Positions 1 through 9,613 of a stretch of 64,000 nucleotides of DNA are shown piece after piece. Under the pieces are notes generated by a model. That model searched no databases. It saw nothing but the letters and a program-made list of their open reading frames with translations, and was not told the DNA's origin. The stretch's first letter is position 1, and every line of letters starts with the position of its first letter. This DNA comes from Helianthus annuus. Taxonomy: Eukaryota > Streptophyta > Magnoliopsida > Asterales > Asteraceae. Where the stretch lies: NCBI RefSeq assembly GCF_002127325.2, contig NC_035437.2, positions 164,463,145 to 164,527,144 of the forward strand. Direction: 5' to 3'. Both the position numbers and the translations under genes were made by a program.

Positions 1-280
1 AATCCACAAAGTACAACAATAAAAGCAACAAAATGTTGCTTATTTATATGTGGTAATATTAGTTAAATATAATTAATATAATAATTACTTCTATAATAAT
101 TCTAATGGATATCCGATATTATAATTAATAACCATAGTGTATTTTTTAAGTTGTGTTATGAATTATATTAATTTATTAATAATATTATTAATATATTATT
201 TATTATATTAATATCTAATATTATTATCATTAATATATTATTATGTGCTGTATTGTATTGTAAACAAATTCAATATTTAA
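1..280. other. AT-rich non-coding stretch
   Basis: Composed largely of TAATATTA-type runs with no open frame and no recognisable gene. It leads into the 500-bp direct duplication that starts near 281. Confidence 0.6.
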
Positions 281-1280
281 ATGATGTAAAGATAATTAGG
301 TTTTTACGTCCTTAATTTTGGTCATTCACGGGTTCGATCAATCCAATCGGAGAATATCTCAACTTTTGCATTTATGACTCTAATTTTCAGATCTCTTATC
401 AAAATGCATAATTTCATAATTTAAAACAAATGTTAATTTCAAGCTATCCGTGTTGATCTAAATGGCAATCTATAAACATCACCGCTAATAACAATTTTAA
501 CTTTGCCAAAGCATAGCGGTTTACATTTTCTATTAACATGCCATAAAATACCATACCACCGCTATTGTTCTTTAATATTTCAAAAAATCTAAATATTTTC
601 ATAACAGAGTCATACTTGCTACGATCGAAGTTGTACAGAAAGTAAATGATCAACTACTTTCATTGCTTCCTGACAAAGAAAAAGAATAACGAAGTTATGT
701 AAATTGCTGTATGTATAAAAATAATTCACTTGTGTATATTTGTGCAGATATTGTAAAGTGACATGATTTCTATCATTTAAATGATATAAATATAATTAGG
801 TTCTCATATCCTTAATTTTGGTCATTCACGGGTTCGATCAATCCAATAAGAGAACATCTCCACTTTTGCATTTATGACTCTAATTTTCAGATCTCTTATC
901 AAAATGCATATCGGGATTTCATAATAAAAAAAAAGTTAATCTCAAGCTATCTGTGTTGATCTAAATGACAATCTATAAACATCACCGCTAATAACAATTT
1001 TAACTTTACCAAAGTATAGCGGTTTACCTTTTCTATTAACACACCATAAAATATCATACCACCGCTATTATTCTTCAATATTTCAAAAAATCTAAATATT
1101 TTCATAACAGAGTCATACTTACTACGAACAAAGTTGTACAGAAAGTAAATGATCACCTACTTTCATCGCTTCCCGACAAAAAAAAAAGAATAACTAAGTT
1201 ATGTAAATTGGTGTATGCATAAAAATAATTCACTTGTGTATATTTGTGCAAATATTGTAAAGTAACATGATTTCTATTTT
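281..1280. repeat. Tandem duplication, two 500-bp units
   Basis: Two head-to-tail copies, 281-780 and 781-1280, align base for base with a period of exactly 500 and scattered substitutions. Landmarks repeated in both are TCATTCACGGGTTCGATC, ATCACCGCTAATAACAA and GTACAGAAAGTAAATGATC. A 69-codon minus-strand frame (444-653 and 947-1156) is open in both copies with only a few amino-acid changes; I do not recognise it and it may be open by chance. The array ends at a Helitron-like 3' terminus (1286-1313), so it is probably the 3' part of a non-autonomous Helitron. Confidence 0.8.
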
Positions 1281-1285
1281 TAGAT

Positions 1286-1313
1286 CCGTGTAAGACACGG
1301 GCTTATAATCTAG
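1286..1313 (+). mobile_element. Helitron-like 3' terminus (hairpin + CTAG)
   Basis: CCGTGT (1286-1291) pairs perfectly with ACACGG (1295-1300) across the loop AAG. Nine bases later comes CTAG (1310-1313) followed by T. A short GC-rich hairpin about 10 nt upstream of CTRR-T is the known 3' signature of plant Helitrons. The sequence just after it (TATATTAATAAA) resembles the start of other elements here (30656, 32043). The 5' end of this element lies outside the window or is not recognisable. Confidence 0.5.
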
Positions 1314-1597
1314 TATATTAATAAATGAGATGGATTTGGGGCCATGTGGCATGTGATGGTGGAGCTTTTTGCTGATGTGGCATGTTATGGTGGAGTTATA
1401 TGGTGATTTTGGGAGAGAATCCATCCATTCTAACACACACAGTAAATTTGGGACGCGGGATCTGAAACAAAGTGGGTCGGAGTTTTGGGCTTTGGGTCGG
1501 TATAGGTAGATTCGGGTCACATATATAACACTAGAAAGGAAAATCACTTATTTTGCTTTCTTGTCACTGGAGGTTGCAAAATGGGCGGGTTGAGTTT

Positions 1598-1660
1598 GGG
1601 TGTTGAATATATTTATGAAAACTATATAATGGGTGTTGAATATATTTAAGAAAACTATAT
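1598..1660. repeat. Short direct repeat ahead of the GH3 relic
   Basis: Two 30-bp copies of GGGTGTTGAATATATTTA-type sequence (1598-1627 and 1631-1660), identical except for one or two bases, sit immediately 5' of the GH3-like exon. Confidence 0.7.
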
Positions 1661-1661
1661 G

Positions 1662-1880
1662 TCTATTATCGATGCTTTGGTTGCAGCCTGGTTGCCCGGC
1701 ACTGAAGGCCAAGGTGTGGCTGATGTTCTTTTCGGAGACCATGGATTTACCGGTAAACTTTCAAGAACTTGGTTTAAAAATGTAGACCAACTCCCGATGA
1801 ACATAGGCGATCCACATTACGATCCGCTCTTTCCTTTTGGATTTGGACTCACAACAAAATCAATGACTGAAAGGTAAAAA
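1662..1880 (+). pseudogene. GH3 beta-glucosidase C-terminal exon relic
   Basis: The frame reads [15 protein letters not shown], then [15 protein letters not shown], then [14 protein letters not shown]. This is the conserved C-terminal part of plant glycoside hydrolase family 3 beta-glucosidases (beta-D-glucan exohydrolases), which hydrolyse beta-glucans in the cell wall. About 65 codons are preserved, against roughly 600 in a full enzyme. The nucleophile domain and the rest are absent, the ATG at the left is fortuitous, and flanking DNA is AT-rich repeat. It lies between two Helitron-like 3' ends (1310-1313 and 2321-2324), so capture by a Helitron is plausible. An old gene relic is the alternative. 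Confidence 0.75.
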
Positions 1881-2437
1881 CTTGTAACTATCCGATTAAT
1901 TTCTTTTGTATCTTTTGCCATTTGATCGAAGAATATGACTATCCGATATCTTGCCACTTTTGTTTCTGTTCATTTATTTTTTTTTGCATCTGAGAAGTGT
2001 TAATTTGCATGTCTTTCAAGATTGTCTACTAGGTGAAAACATGCTTAAAGTTTGAACTACTCTGATTTTGGTAGCATAACAAATATTTGATATTTGTAGC
2101 GAGTTGGTGTATTGGGGTTAAATGATGAAAATAATAAATAAGAATATTAATATTTATATTATTATATTTTATAAGTATTGGAGGTTTGTGTAATAGAAAG
2201 AACAATTAGTAGATGTGCCTTTTGGTCGTGGTTCTAAAGTTTGTTTGTATTTATATTATTTGTATACTTTGTGATAATGTATATTAAATTTTCCAACTCA
2301 CGAAGTTCGCGGGTGATAACCTAGTAATCTATAAAGTATATTAAAACAAAACATTTTAGTGTCACATGTCAATCTAATATCATTCTCGTCTTTTCTTTGA
2401 GCGTCAAAAGTGTCGTATTATTGGCACACCTTGGGGG
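1881..2437. other. Non-coding; possible second Helitron-like end
   Basis: No gene seen. Near 2296-2324 an imperfect hairpin (ACTC at 2296-2299 with GGGT at 2311-2314) is followed six bases later by CTAG (2321-2324) and T. This is a weaker version of the terminus at 1286-1313 because the spacer is short and the stem imperfect. Confidence 0.3.
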
Positions 2438-2597
2438 ATTAAATCGACACCCTCAATACGCATCGTATAGGCCTATATGATGCGTATTGAGGTGGGTTCA
2501 AACTTCTATGTCTGCCAAAGGCTGCCATTGTCCCCTACCAAAAAGTAATACGCGTCGTATAGGCCTATACGATTCGTATTGAGGGTGTCGATTTAAT
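2438..2597. mobile_element. Double-palindrome MITE-like element 1
   Basis: The 160-bp unit has 51-bp terminal inverted repeats (2438-2488 and 2547-2597) beginning ATTAAATCGACACC. Each arm is itself a palindrome centred on AGGCCT: 2451-2492 (42 bp, one mismatch) and 2547-2580 (34 bp, a few mismatches). Centres are 92 bp apart. No target-site duplication is clear. The core AATACGCATCGTATAGG recurs in three other pairs in this window (6742-6884, 24315-24446 and, diverged, 25204-25327). Confidence 0.65.
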
Positions 2598-2777
2598 TTT
2601 TTAATTTTTGCAAGGTAGCTTCCTGTCACGCGGTAGCTTTCCGTCACGCGAAGAAGAAGCAGCACTTTGGATATTTGTTGGTCTTCAAACATCTAGGAAA
2701 CATTATTTGAGAATACCCCTGAATTTATCGAAGCTGTAGAATGAGATCCTCCACTGTTGGGTTATCATCTTTCAACC

Positions 2778-2900
2778 CCATTTAGCATCCGTGCCTGCTT
2801 GAATTGCATAAAGCAAAGGATAACGAAGATGAACATTGTATTTATGACGAAAGTACTGAACAACCGAGATAACAGCTCCGGTTTCATCAGCGGCATTTGG
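2778..2900 (-). pseudogene. Argonaute PAZ-like fragment, copy 1
   Basis: On the minus strand an open stretch reads DETGAVISVVQYFRHKYNV then HLRYPLLYAIQAGTDAK. The pattern VVQYF-KYN-L+YP-L-A-QAG-DAK resembles the PAZ region of plant Argonaute proteins (AGO5/AGO2-like), which bind guide RNA 3' ends. Only about 38 codons survive with no start and no continuation into PIWI. It is a fragment, not a gene. The assignment rests on pattern memory without a search. An Hsp70 snippet lies immediately downstream on the opposite strand. Confidence 0.45.
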
Positions 2901-2918
2901 AACAGGAGAGTTGAAAAA

Positions 2919-2969
2919 ACTGCAATTGGAAATGATCTTGGAACAACATACTCTTGTTACCATATTCTT
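2919..2969 (+). pseudogene. Hsp70 N-terminal snippet, copy 1
   Basis: The translation contains TAIGNDLGTTYSC, which is the first beta-strand motif of Hsp70 chaperones (family consensus AIGIDLGTTYSC) with one change (I to N). Hsp70 is an ATP-dependent chaperone, but only about 15 codons remain. It is read through into unrelated sequence on both sides. Confidence 0.6.
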
Positions 2970-3171
2970 GGTTCAATCAATACCAACTCATCTTTAGTAG
3001 TGTTTGTTTGAGAACCCGATTCAGATACACAACGGTTCTCCAATTCCAGATCAGCAAGCAAATACACAATGGTTCTCCAATTCCAGATTAGCAAGCAAAT
3101 ACACAACGGTTTGTATTTCGCATAGCCACCTTTCCCATAGTAAAAAAACGGTTGCGATTTGCACATTCAAA

Positions 3172-3219
3172 ACTGCAATTGGAATTGATCTTGGAACAAC
3201 ATACTCTTGTTTCCATATT
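3172..3219 (+). pseudogene. Hsp70 N-terminal snippet, copy 2
   Basis: TAIGIDLGTTYSC is exactly the Hsp70 N-terminal ATPase motif. Adjacent codons are unrelated. Same sequence family as the snippet at 2919-2969, about 253 bp away. Confidence 0.65.
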
Positions 3220-3794
3220 GTTCGTCCATTAGAACTATTTGTGTATGCATACTTTTGGTAGTTAACAGAGCTATAACAGGATGGATGTGACACACACAAA
3301 TAGATAATATCTGATTGTTTTAGTTTTTTTCCGACTGTTTCAGTTATGTTTCAATAAATAATATCTGATTGAGAAGCACTAAATTAACAACGGTTCTCCA
3401 ATTCCAGATCAATAATGTAAGGAGAAGCGTTGAGATAACGGACATCAATCAAGCTCAAAAAGAAAACTTGTGTTTCCCATAGTCACAAACGATTGCGGTT
3501 TGTATTTCGCATAGCCACCGTTTTCGTAGTCACAAACGGTTGCGGTTTACACATTCAATCTTCAATACTTCATTAAAATACCACTAGTAGAAGAACCCGA
3601 CACGTCTTCATGTTACGGAGAATATTCTCGAAATTGAAGGAAAAGGAGTAAAAAAGATGAATTAAGGCGTGCATTGTTTAAATCTGAATCAGTTGTTAGG
3701 GTTTCGTTTCTTCATGCTCCAACTAAACCCTTGAATCCCAATGCTTCTCTAAAAATATTCATTGCACATTCATCTTTCAACCCCATTTTCCCTA

Positions 3795-4003
3795 AATTTA
3801 TCGATATGTTTTTCAACAAGGATGTAATGCAATGATTCCTCTCAATTGAATAGACCGACACTTGCTTCATAGGACTCACTTGAATCGTCTCGGATGTAAT
3901 AACAGTACGTTTAGCATCCGTGCCTGCTTGAATTACAAAAAGCAAAGGATAACGAAGATGGACATTGTATTTATCATGAAAGTACTGAACAACCGAGATA
4001 ACA
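3795..4003 (-). pseudogene. Argonaute PAZ-like fragment, copy 2 (longest)
   Basis: The minus strand reads through YNVHLRYPLL, IQAGTDAK and then PMKQVSVYSIERNHCITSLLK. The second part can be laid over the Argonaute PAZ stretch that follows AG-DAKP (PMELC, then LNERQVTALLK), but it is degenerate and the YLP part has been replaced. About 70 codons look contiguous. The first 30 codons are shared with the copy at 2778-2900. No catalytic PIWI domain is present. The identification is tentative. Confidence 0.4.
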
Positions 4004-4050
4004 ACAATGGGAATTGATCTTGGAACAACATACTCTTGTTACCATATTCT
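4004..4050 (+). pseudogene. Hsp70 N-terminal snippet, copy 3
   Basis: Reads GIDLGTTYSCYH. It is the counterpart of copy 1 in the second duplicated block, starting right at the end of the Argonaute-like fragment on the other strand. Confidence 0.6.
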
Positions 4051-4269
4051 TGGTTCAATACCAACTCATCTTTAGTAGTGTTTGTTTGAGAACCTGATTC
4101 AGATACACAACGGTTCTCCAATTCCAGATCAGCAAGCAAATACACAACGGTTCTCCAATTCCAGATCAGCAAGCAAAATACACAACGGTTTATATTTCGC
4201 ATAGCCACCATTTCGGTAGTCAAAAAAGGTTGCGGTTTGCAGATTCAATCTTCATTGCTTCACTAAAAT

Positions 4270-6148
4270 TAACAAGGCGGCCTCTTTGATGTCTGTCGTT
4301 AAGGACATGCAAAAACCAACTAAACTATGTAGATAGGATAAGTCGGATATCGAACCAGAGGAGGATTGTGGAAAGTGTTATGATGCTAAGTATTAATTAA
4401 CTAATGCTAAAAAGTAAAAATCAATTGAGAGTTTGATTGTTTGTGAGAATTATCTAAATTAACGAACGAAAATTGTGATTTAAATCAATAGGAGAGAAGA
4501 TGGTTCCTCCAGATTTCAGGCTTTACAGTTAGTTTCCACTATGTGTTTAATCGTAACCTACATAGACATAGGTATTAAATTCAATTAATTAATTGTGATA
4601 ACCAACGACTAAGTACTCCGGTCAATACATAACGGGAGGTTATCGAATGATTATCAATTACAATTTACAAACCCTAACCCCATGTCAAATATATCCCAAT
4701 TACTAGAACTCTCGGGAACTGAATGCTTAGAAATTAAGGTTTAAATAAATGTAACTGTTTACAACCAATAAATCAAATCAATGGTGAAAAGCATCGAATG
4801 CTTAGATCACCAGGTTAAAACGATTGTATCAAACACATAGTATCAATCAACTTACAAAAACCCTCCATCCAGAGGAAACCATAAAAGACTAGCCGCTCAT
4901 ATCGGTCGGTTGATCTTCATCAGCTCGAACCATCTTCGTTCCCCCTAGGTCTCGTGTGGTGGCTGTTTTCTGCCGTCCAATATGATGGAGCCCTCTCACC
5001 TCTCTCTATTCGGCCCAAAAGAGAAGTCCAAGATGTATCGATTTTTTTTATGATGGCCCAATAATATTGATGGAAAATAAAATAATCAACATCATGTGAG
5101 AGTTGCTGCCATCAATATGGTCATGATAATAATAATCAAAAGTCAAAACCCTCTCAAAGATATTCACGTGAATATCTACTGCCAATATTGACTTTGTGAA
5201 TCACAAAACCTTTTTGTGCGAACCTCCCAAGTCACGTGAGATGATGATGATGTTTTATATGATGATATCAATTTCCAAAGTCCAATCCTTCTCAATATTC
5301 ACGTGTATGTTGGCTCTCACATGTGCCGTCAAGATTGATGATGTCCTCTCCTTTGTGTGGCGGCCCAATATGTCTCCACAAGTCCACTCACTTGTATTGA
5401 CGGCCCAATCAAATGAGACTCCCAAAGTCCAAGATGTGATGATGTTGTTGACCCAAAGTTCACGTAATAATGGCTGCCAATTCTCCTCTTCACAGCCCAT
5501 GTCAGCCGCCAAATCCAAGACCATCCACTATTAATGTTGATATTTGTGTTGTTGACTTCGATCACCTTTTCTTGTCTGCGTGTGATATATGATGATGTAA
5601 GATCTCCTCAATTCCTATTCACCCCAGTGCACGTGATGTGTGCATAATAGAGTTACCATTTCTTTTATTCTCCCAATATACATAACGTGCAACTGCTTTG
5701 TATTCTCCACCGTAGCCTACGGTGTATTACCGTAGGTTACGTTCCGTAACTTCTGTAAACCACATGTGCTGCCCATAATTTCACTTCAATTCAACTTTCA
5801 TAACTTGACATTTAATACCCCTGTACTTCATTCTTGCTCATCTCTCGCATTTCCAAACTATTTCAACCCGAAACAACTACATTACTTGATTTATCATCCT
5901 TAGTGTTCCACATCATCACCGAGCCTTTAACTTTACCGATTTAAACAATTAACCTGTAAAACCACAAACTTACGTAGTTAACATATTCAAAGCGTATAAT
6001 CAACTAAACGGCCATAAACATGTAATATAACACACTTTAACATCCGGGTTTCACACACTCCATCACTTTGCTTCATCCACTAGAACCATTTGTGTATGCA
6101 TTCTGTTGGTACTGAACAACAGAATCAGGTTCACAAAACAAGGATCGT
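4270..6148. other. Non-coding, no gene recognised
   Basis: About 1.9 kb with no frame that looks coding. It contains ordinary AT-rich DNA, a GATGATGATG-rich stretch (5236-5275) and an overlapping pair of frames (5196-5565) that I cannot match to any family. A worn-out LTR is possible, but I see no TG...CA ends. Confidence 0.5.
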
Positions 6149-6470
6149 TAAAATACGCTAAAATACCCTAAAATACGTTAAAATACGCTAACTTACATTA
6201 CAATACGTTAAAATACGTTAAAATACATTAAAACACGCTAACTTACGTTACAATACGTTAAAATACCCTAAAATACGTTAAAATACGCTAACTTACGTTA
6301 CAATACGTAAAAATACGCTAAAATACGTAAAAATACCCTAAAATAGGTTAAAATAAGCTAAAATACATTAGAATACGCTCAAATACGTCAAAAATACTAT
6401 TAAATACGCAACAATATGTTAGAATACGTCAAAATACGCAAAAATACGTCAAAGTACGCGACTAACGATA
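6149..6470. repeat. 10-bp minisatellite with phased A-tracts
   Basis: About 32 units of the decamer TTAAAATACG and variants (ACGCT, ACCCT, ACATT, ACGTC endings) run with an almost unbroken 10-bp period. Nearly every unit begins with a run of three to five A, so the A-tracts fall close to once per helical turn. Array edges are diffuse. Flanking DNA (6480-6670) still carries TACG-rich remnants. Confidence 0.85.
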
Positions 6471-6741
6471 TTTCCACACACGTATACATATAATATGGCA
6501 CTATGGAGTACAAGTGGATTTCAAACAAAACTGTACGTAATCATAGAATACGATATTCGCACGCAACCGAACGGCACCGAAACAACTTATGTTGAAGGTA
6601 TACGTAATAAAACGACAAAATATGCGAAAGTTCAGCAAAAAACGAGACGTATACGCGTCAAACCGAGGGCAACACGATAACACTAAATTTGAAATAATGC
6701 CATATACGATCTTATAGACCTATGTTGTATCGTATACCAGC

Positions 6742-6884
6742 TTAATACGAATAGTATTGGCCTATACGATTCGTATTAAACTTTGAATTTTCTCAAAAAT
6801 ACCCCTGAATTTATCAGAAAACGAGGGGTATTTCAGTAAAATTATCGATTAATACGCATCGTAAAGGCCTATACGATGCGTATT
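6742..6884. mobile_element. Double-palindrome element 2
   Basis: Two palindromes, 6742-6779 (38 bp, centre TTGG/CCTA) and 6851-6884 (34 bp, centre AGGCCT), have centres 107 bp apart. Between them AAATACCCCT and AGGGGTATTT form a third inverted repeat. Arms contain ATACGATTCGTATT or ATACGATGCGTATT as in the other copies. Confidence 0.6.
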
Positions 6885-6954
6885 GAACTATAAATTTCTC
6901 AAAAATGTTTTTCAAATCAAAGGTTCCATCATTACAACCACTTGTTTTCAACAG

Positions 6955-7090
6955 GGATGTAATGCATTGATTCCTCTCAATTGAATAGACAGACACTTGC
7001 TTCATAGGACTCACTTGAATCGTCTCGGAAGTACTGAACAACAGAAATAACAGCTTCGGTTTCATCAGCCGCATCGTTTACCGTCGAATG
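6955..7090 (-). pseudogene. Argonaute PAZ-like fragment, copy 3 (rearranged)
   Basis: The minus strand carries DETEAVISVVQYFR at its 5' side and IQVSPMKQVSVYSIERN plus CITSLLKT further on, but the HLRYPLL-AGTDAK part between them is missing. It is thus an internally deleted relative of the copies at 2778-2900 and 3795-4003, with no continuous frame. Confidence 0.35.
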
Positions 7091-7272
7091 CATCCTTATT
7101 TTTGTAAATCGCACAAACAAGCATGCCTTGAACGAGTCTAGAACACTCGTAATCCTCAACCGGCTTTGAAACCGGACGGAATTTAGGAAGTAACTGTCCG
7201 ATTTCACGGTGAGTGGAGAAATTAGCGACGGAGAAACTGTTGGAATTTGTGGATTTCGGTTGGTTCAGAAAT

Positions 7273-8260
7273 TTAACAAGAGAAGCAACTAAAAAAAGTG
7301 GTGAACGGTATTTAACGTACACACCGAATTCGAAGATCCTTGCATTAGACACAATTTGTTGGAATTTGTGGATTTCGGTTGGTTCAGATCTCTATTCGGT
7401 CATCTTTCCTCTCAATTGAATAGACAGACACTTGCTTCATAGGACTTACTTGAATCAAACAGGCATGCCTCAAACACTTAACATTTTTAGAACTTTTCAA
7501 TAAAATTTCATTCTGCTGTGAACTTGTTCTCTATGAAATGTCTCACTTAACAAGAGAAGCAACTAAAAAAGCGGTGAACGGTATTTAAGTACACACCGCA
7601 TTCGAAGATCCTTGCATTAGACACAATTTGTTGGAATTTTTGGATTTCGGTTGGTTCAGATCTCTATTCGGTCATCTTTCCTCTCAATTGAATAGAGAGA
7701 CACTTGTTTCATAGGACGTACTTGAATCAAACAAGCATGCCTCAAACACTTAACATTTTTAGAAGTTTTCAATAAAATTTCATTCTGCTGTGAACTTGTT
7801 CTCTATGAAATGTCTCACTTAACAAGAGAAGACTAAAAAAGCGGTGAACGGTATTTAACGTACACACCGCATTCGAAGATCCTTGCATTAGACACAATTT
7901 GTTGGAATTTGTGGATTTCGGTTGGTTCAGATTTCTATTCGGTCATCTTTCCTCTCAATTGAATAGACAGACACTTGCTTCATAGGACTTACTTGAATCA
8001 AACAGGCATGCCTCAAACACTTAACATTTTTAGAAGTTTTCAATAAAATTTCATTCTGCTGTGAACTTGTTCTCTATGAAATATCTCACTTAACAAGAGA
8101 AGCAACTAAAAAAGCGGTGAACGGTATTTAATGTACACACCGCATTCGAAGATCCTTACATTAGACACAATTTGTTGGAATTTGTGGATTTCGGTTAGTT
8201 CAGATCTCTATTCGGTCATCTTTCCTCACAAGTTGGATCTCTATTCGGTCATCAAACAGG
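7273..8260. repeat. 272-bp tandem array (about 3.6 units)
   Basis: Units start TTAACAAGAGAAGC at 7273, 7547, 7819 and 8090 (spacings 274, 272, 271). Each contains GTGAACGGTATTTAA, TTCGAAGATCCTT, TTGTTGGAATTTGTGGATTT and the element CTCAATTGAATAGACAGACA that is also found at 3840, 6975 and 8565. That element is the plus-strand view of the PAZ-like PMKQVSVYSIER codons, so the array appears to have amplified a piece of that fragment. Units differ by a few per cent. Confidence 0.85.
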
Positions 8261-8920
8261 CATGCCTTGAAGTACTGAATCAACAGAAATAACTGAAATA
8301 ACACCTTCGGAATCTATTAACCCACAACTTGTTGGAATTTGTAGACAGACACTTGCTTCATAGGACTCACTTGAATCGTCTCGGAATTACTGAACACCAG
8401 AAGGATGAGATATCGGCAGTTAGCTCGAAGAAGTTTCTATCAATCAGGTGTTCCAATAGAGTCTCCCTTTTAACAATGTCCTGTTAATTGTTGGAAATTT
8501 GTGGATTTCGGTTGGTTCAGACAGACACAATTTGTTTTCAACGGGGATGTAATGCAATGATTCCTCTCAATTGAATAGACAGACACTTGCTTCATAGGAC
8601 TCACTTGAATCGTCTCGGAAGTACTGAACAACAGAAGGATGAGATATCGGTAGTTACGAGATTCTTCGAGAATTAGAAAAGGAGAAAATACGGAACGGCA
8701 AGGGTAGTATGAGTCTGAGTCCATTGTGGTTCGTGTTAGGTTTGTATTTCCCATAGCCACTGTTTCCGCAGTAAAAAAACGGTTGCGGTTTTGCACATTC
8801 AATCTTCATTGCTTCATTATAATTAATAATGCGGTCTCGATTGAAGACGTAATTCAAGACTGTTTGTCGGGCTTCCAATGCTCACACAGGGTGATAAATA
8901 ACGCTGGTATTAAATGGATT
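8261..8920. other. Scrambled copies of local repeats
   Basis: Contains partial copies of the 272-bp unit (8300-8640), the sequence CACTTGCTTCATAGGACTCA and a CGGTTGCGGTT block (8775-8815). No gene is recognised. Confidence 0.5.
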
Positions 8921-9465
8921 ATTGAACCAAGAAAGTCATTGGACTGCTGCAGATGAAGTCAAATGTGATCAAACTTGGACATCAGACGTAAATCTTGAAG
9001 AAACGGAACATAATCCCAGATTGTCTAAAGAAGCGCTTGTATCATGTGTGATCCAGAGGTCGGTCTTGGGTGGGCATAAGATCCGTGGGCCCTATTGTCA
9101 GATTATTGAACCAAGAAAGTCATTGGACTGCCGCAGATGAAGTTAAATGTGATCAAACTTGGACATCAGACTAAAATCTTGAAGAAACGGAACATAATCC
9201 CAGATTGTCTAAAGAAGCGCTTTTATCATGTGTGATCCAGAGGTCGGTCACGGGTGGGCATAAGATCAGTGGGCCCTATTGTTGGATTATTGAACCAAGA
9301 AAGTCATTGGACTGCCGCAGATGAAGTCAAATGTGATCAAAATTGGACATCAGACGTAAATCTTGAAGAAATGGAACATAATCCCAGATTGTAAGCGCTT
9401 TTATCATGTGTGATCCAGAGATCGGTCTCAGGTGGGCATAAGATCCGTGGGCCCTATTGTCAGAT
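8921..9465. repeat. 184-bp tandem array
   Basis: Units beginning ATTGAACCAAGAAAGTCATT start at 8921, 9105 and 9289, exactly 184 bp apart. The third is shortened by a small deletion near 9391. A further partial unit lies at 9524-9562. Inverted relics lie beyond the Gypsy insertion at 23950-24125, so the array or its inverted copy predates that insertion. Confidence 0.85.
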
Positions 9466-9608
9466 CTGTGACTCCATGGAAGATGTGATTAAGGTAAGCG
9501 TGCCGTATCATGTGTCATAAAATGGAACATAATCCCAGATTGTCTAAAGAAGCGCTTTTATCGTGAATGTTTCGAATCATCATAGAAGACGTATCGGGTG
9601 AGTTGTGG

Positions 9609-9613
9609 TTGAT
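9609..9613. other. Target-site duplication, left (TTGAT)
   Basis: TTGAT directly precedes the 5' LTR and is repeated at 23815-23819 after the 3' LTR. A 5-bp duplication is what a Ty3/Gypsy integrase produces. Confidence 0.9.

Larger units (their letters stand above)
2784..4260. repeat. Duplicated block with gene fragments
   Basis: A segment starting AGCATCCGTGCCTGCTTGAA at 2784 recurs at 3913 (offset about 1129). It is followed in both copies by an Hsp70-like snippet, a run of ACAACGGTTCTCCAATTCC units and a CGGTTGCGGTTTG motif. The ACAACGGTTCTCCAATTCC unit occurs twice or more in each block. The copies differ by substitutions and indels, so the duplication is not recent. Confidence 0.7.

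Noticed and set aside
5196..5565. 112-aa frame as a gene
   Set aside because: An equally long frame exists on the other strand and neither has recognisable features.
6149..6470. CRISPR-like regular repeats
   Set aside because: Eukaryotic context, 10-bp units without unique spacers; a minisatellite.
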